A stretch of 7,896 nt of DNA from Cytophagales bacterium (lineage in GTDB: Bacteria > Bacteroidota > Bacteroidia > Cytophagales > Cytophagaceae), in assembly GCA_025360235.1 (NCBI GenBank), contig JANYCO010000358.1, positions 1 through 7,896 on the forward strand, given 5' to 3'. This document shows, piece by piece, positions 6,121-7,896 of the stretch. Below the pieces are notes generated by a model, which did not search any database, was not told the origin of the DNA, and was given only the letters and a program-made list of their open reading frames with translations. Position 1 is the first letter of the stretch. Each line of letters opens with the position of its first letter. Both the position numbers and the translations under genes were made by a program.

Positions 6121-7534
6121 GTGGCAATAGCTGTATAATAGAATATCCTCCAAAAAATAAAAGTAAGATATCTGGGTGTAAAAAATAACGCATTTCAATA
6201 TTTCTCATTTGATCCGTTGGTCCGAAACACAGTATGCCATAGATGAACAAAAATAAAATTAAGGAGGTAATCGCAATGCCTGTCTCATCTCTGCGTCTTT
6301 TAAGAAAAATAATTAAACCAATTATCCCTGTAAAAATAAGGCATGAACGATAAGTAAAAAGAATAAAACTCATTTTTTTCACTTTTGTATCGTTATTTGC
6401 GAGACGTTGTTTGAAAAGAGCTTTCCCTAAATTTTTTAAAGGAAGTGTCAAATAATAGTTTAATGGATTGTTTTCTATTTGTGATTTTTTTAGCATTCTG
6501 AAATTCTCAACAATTTTTTCGTTGCAATTATTTACTAAATAATTGGTTCCTTTAAAATCTTCTCTCCATGCTTTAAATCCCCTGCCACAGGACCTACATA
6601 ATTCAATAGTGGAATCTAATAGAATCGAATCAGCTTTTACTTTGTACGCACAAGGAGGGAATTTCACTTTCGTTTTTCTAAATGTAATATCTGTAAAAAT
6701 AGGTTGTCCACTAGTATGTACCGAATACAGATATTCATAAAAGGCATTGATATCTGTATCCCATGCCACTAATCCTCTTATATCTTGGGTGAGAATTAAT
6801 TTGTTGTACAGGATATAGTTCCTTGCAGGCCAAGCCCCATAAACTATCATGACTGAAAATAGATATAATAAACTATGAAAAAAAAATAGTTTCATTTTTT
6901 TTTTGTAAATCTGGTAGATGACTATCAGTATTAAAGGGAAAATACAAATGAGCTGAGGTCTCATTAACGCAGAAATACTTAGGGAGATACCAACAAAAAG
7001 TAGATGGTATTTTTTTTCTGAAACGACCAGAAGCCAAATTCCTAGCAGTAAAAAAAATACACTGGATGCTTCCGCAAACAATATTGGATTCCAGATTATT
7101 ATAAAAGGGTATGTGGCGTATAAAAAACTATTTAGAAGAGCCACTTTATTATCTGTAAATATTTTCGCACTTATTTGATAAACAAGATAAATAGCGACAG
7201 TATCTAAAATAATCTGTGAGAAATATACCATCTGTAATGCAATTTCCCAATTCATTCCCGAGAGGAAATAAAAAATACCGATATAAAATGGATAGCCCGG
7301 CATGCGACCAAAATAACCATATTCTGAATCAATATTAATGGTATACGTACCCGTAGAAATCAAACTATCAAAACAGAAAATATAAGCCCCAGAATCCCCG
7401 CCAATATAAAAAATTTTGTTTTCGTGATAAAGATTAGCAAACTCAATAGACAGAATTCTTAATAAAAGGCCGAAAAAAATTATACCAACTAAAAGTCGAT
7501 AATTGGAAAGTGTTTTAGAAAATACAGTATGCAT
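6110..7534 (-). CDS. GT-C fold membrane glycosyltransferase (GT39/ArnT-like)
   Basis: A 474-residue polytopic inner-membrane protein of the PMT/ArnT type. Such enzymes transfer a sugar from a polyprenyl-phosphate donor to a glycan, lipid or protein on the periplasmic face. The N-terminal helix is followed by the first periplasmic loop with the expected acidic motif, GGDSGAY (Asp47), and then GRMPGYPFYIG (76-86), a strong family signature. Later landmarks are NPILFAEA (149-156), ALMRPQL (189-195), WPARNY (235-240) and, near the C-terminus, MRYFLHPD (448-455). Hydrophobic segments fill most of residues 10-250 and 390-470. A long hydrophilic region at ~255-385 should be periplasmic and carries four Cys (295, 313, 316, 337), including CRSC. 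ATG 7534 lies 2 bases after the stop of the upstream epimerase, so the two are probably co-transcribed. Donor and acceptor are unknown. Confidence 0.85.
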   Translation of the reverse strand: MHTVFSKTLSNYRLLVGIIFFGLLLRILSIEFANLYHENKIFYIGGDSGAYIFCFDSLISTGTYTINIDSEYGYFGRMPGYPFYIGIFYFLSGMNWEIALQMVYFSQIILDTVAIYLVYQISAKIFTDNKVALLNSFLYATYPFIIIWNPILFAEASSVFFLLLGIWLLVVSEKKYHLLFVGISLSISALMRPQLICIFPLILIVIYQIYKKKMKLFFFHSLLYLFSVMIVYGAWPARNYILYNKLILTQDIRGLVAWDTDINAFYEYLYSVHTSGQPIFTDITFRKTKVKFPPCAYKVKADSILLDSTIELCRSCGRGFKAWREDFKGTNYLVNNCNEKIVENFRMLKKSQIENNPLNYYLTLPLKNLGKALFKQRLANNDTKVKKMSFILFTYRSCLIFTGIIGLIIFLKRRRDETGIAITSLILFLFIYGILCFGPTDQMRNIEMRYFLHPDILLLFFGGYSIIQLLPQKR

Positions 7535-7536
7535 TG

Positions 7537-7896
7537 TTACTTATATTTTTTAATAACTATTTTTAACCCCTCTTCTAAAGGAGTAAGAGATCGTCCTAAA
7601 AATGCTAGCATAGTAGTTATATCCGGTTGTCTTCTTGTCATGTCCCCTTCTTTTAAAGGAGGTAGCCTAACAATTTTTGATGAGGAATTTGCTAAACGAA
7701 TAATTATTGCTGCGAGTTCCTCTATAGTTGTTAGTTTATCGTTCCCTATGTTAATTACTTCATTAATAAAAGCATTTGTCTCTAACGCTTTCAGGGTAAC
7801 TTCTAAATTATCGTTAATATAGCAAAATGTTCTGGTCTGTTTCCCGTCACCATATATAGTAATATCTTCGTTTTTTAATGCCGATTGAATAAATTT
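7537..7896 (-). CDS. NAD-dependent nucleotide-sugar epimerase/decarboxylase, C-terminal part; runs off right edge
   Basis: Reading the minus strand from the right edge gives 119 residues open from the first codon and ending at TAA (7539-7537). The rest of the gene, with its NAD-binding domain and catalytic Tyr/Lys, lies beyond the window. The visible part is the substrate-binding half of an extended SDR: IYGDGKQTRTFCYIND (fragment residues 14-29), VINIGND (47-53) followed by TTIEELA, GDMTRRQPDI (84-93), and then LG-x4-P-LEEGL close to the end. The R-x-PDI...LG...P..LEEGL layout is typical of UDP-glucuronate decarboxylase and dTDP-glucose 4,6-dehydratase-like enzymes, with UDP-glucuronate decarboxylase-like my slight preference. 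It is distinct from the epimerase at 2665-3660 although both keep GDGKQTR. It lies 2 bases upstream of the GT-C gene, so the pair likely shares a transcript. Confidence 0.85.
   Translation of the reverse strand, partial: KFIQSALKNEDITIYGDGKQTRTFCYINDNLEVTLKALETNAFINEVINIGNDKLTTIEELAAIIIRLANSSSKIVRLPPLKEGDMTRRQPDITTMLAFLGRSLTPLEEGLKIVIKKYK

Noticed and set aside
6543..6740. Plus-strand 65-residue open frame
   Set aside because: It is antisense to the periplasmic loop of the GT-C gene, with no supporting start signal.
7529..7822. Plus-strand 97-residue open frame at the right edge
   Set aside because: The opposite strand encodes the unmistakable C-terminus of a sugar epimerase/decarboxylase, so this is its shadow.
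1..7896. CRISPR arrays, insertion sequences, tRNA/rRNA genes or a defence system
   Set aside because: No regularly spaced repeats, transposase motifs, RNA-gene-like segments or defence-enzyme motifs were seen on either strand.

Overview
This AT-rich window (about one third G+C by eye) looks like part of a surface-polysaccharide (O-antigen, capsule or exopolysaccharide type) biosynthesis region of a member of the Bacteroidota. Three things point to that phylum: the low G+C, start codons mostly preceded by A/T-rich sequence rather than a strong Shine-Dalgarno site, and two candidate TAnnTTTG-type -7 promoter boxes. The genus cannot be fixed from the sequence alone.

Layout from left to right. 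(1) The left edge holds the 3' end of a WG-repeat protein gene on the + strand. (2) Next, also on +, is an acyltransferase-3 (OafA/YrhL-like) gene split by a -1 frameshift at an A7 tract. (3) A minus-strand pair follows: an NAD-dependent sugar epimerase/dehydratase and a GT4-like glycosyltransferase, linked by a TAATG stop/start overlap. (4) A class I SAM-dependent methyltransferase lies on the minus strand, flanked by two A/T-rich spacers of 180 and 172 bp. (5) A + strand gene encodes a 441-residue polytopic membrane protein of unassigned function, possibly a polymerase or GT-C-like protein. (6) It converges, with a 3-bp gap, on a minus-strand pair: a GT39/ArnT-like GT-C membrane glycosyltransferase and, upstream of it, the 3' end of a second sugar-nucleotide epimerase/decarboxylase that runs off the right edge.

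Inferred teamwork: the epimerases would supply activated sugars, the GT4 enzyme would add sugars at the cytoplasmic face of the membrane, the GT-C protein would transfer a sugar from a polyprenyl-phosphate donor on the outer face, and the 441-residue membrane protein may act in polymerisation or transfer. The acyltransferase (if functional) and methyltransferase would decorate the product. The strand changes four times in under 8 kb, so this is a patchwork of short transcription units rather than one long operon, as is common in variable polysaccharide regions.

I found no tRNA, rRNA, insertion sequence, CRISPR array or recognisable defence system. The strongest anomaly is the broken acyltransferase. 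The least-explained gene is the 441-residue membrane protein.
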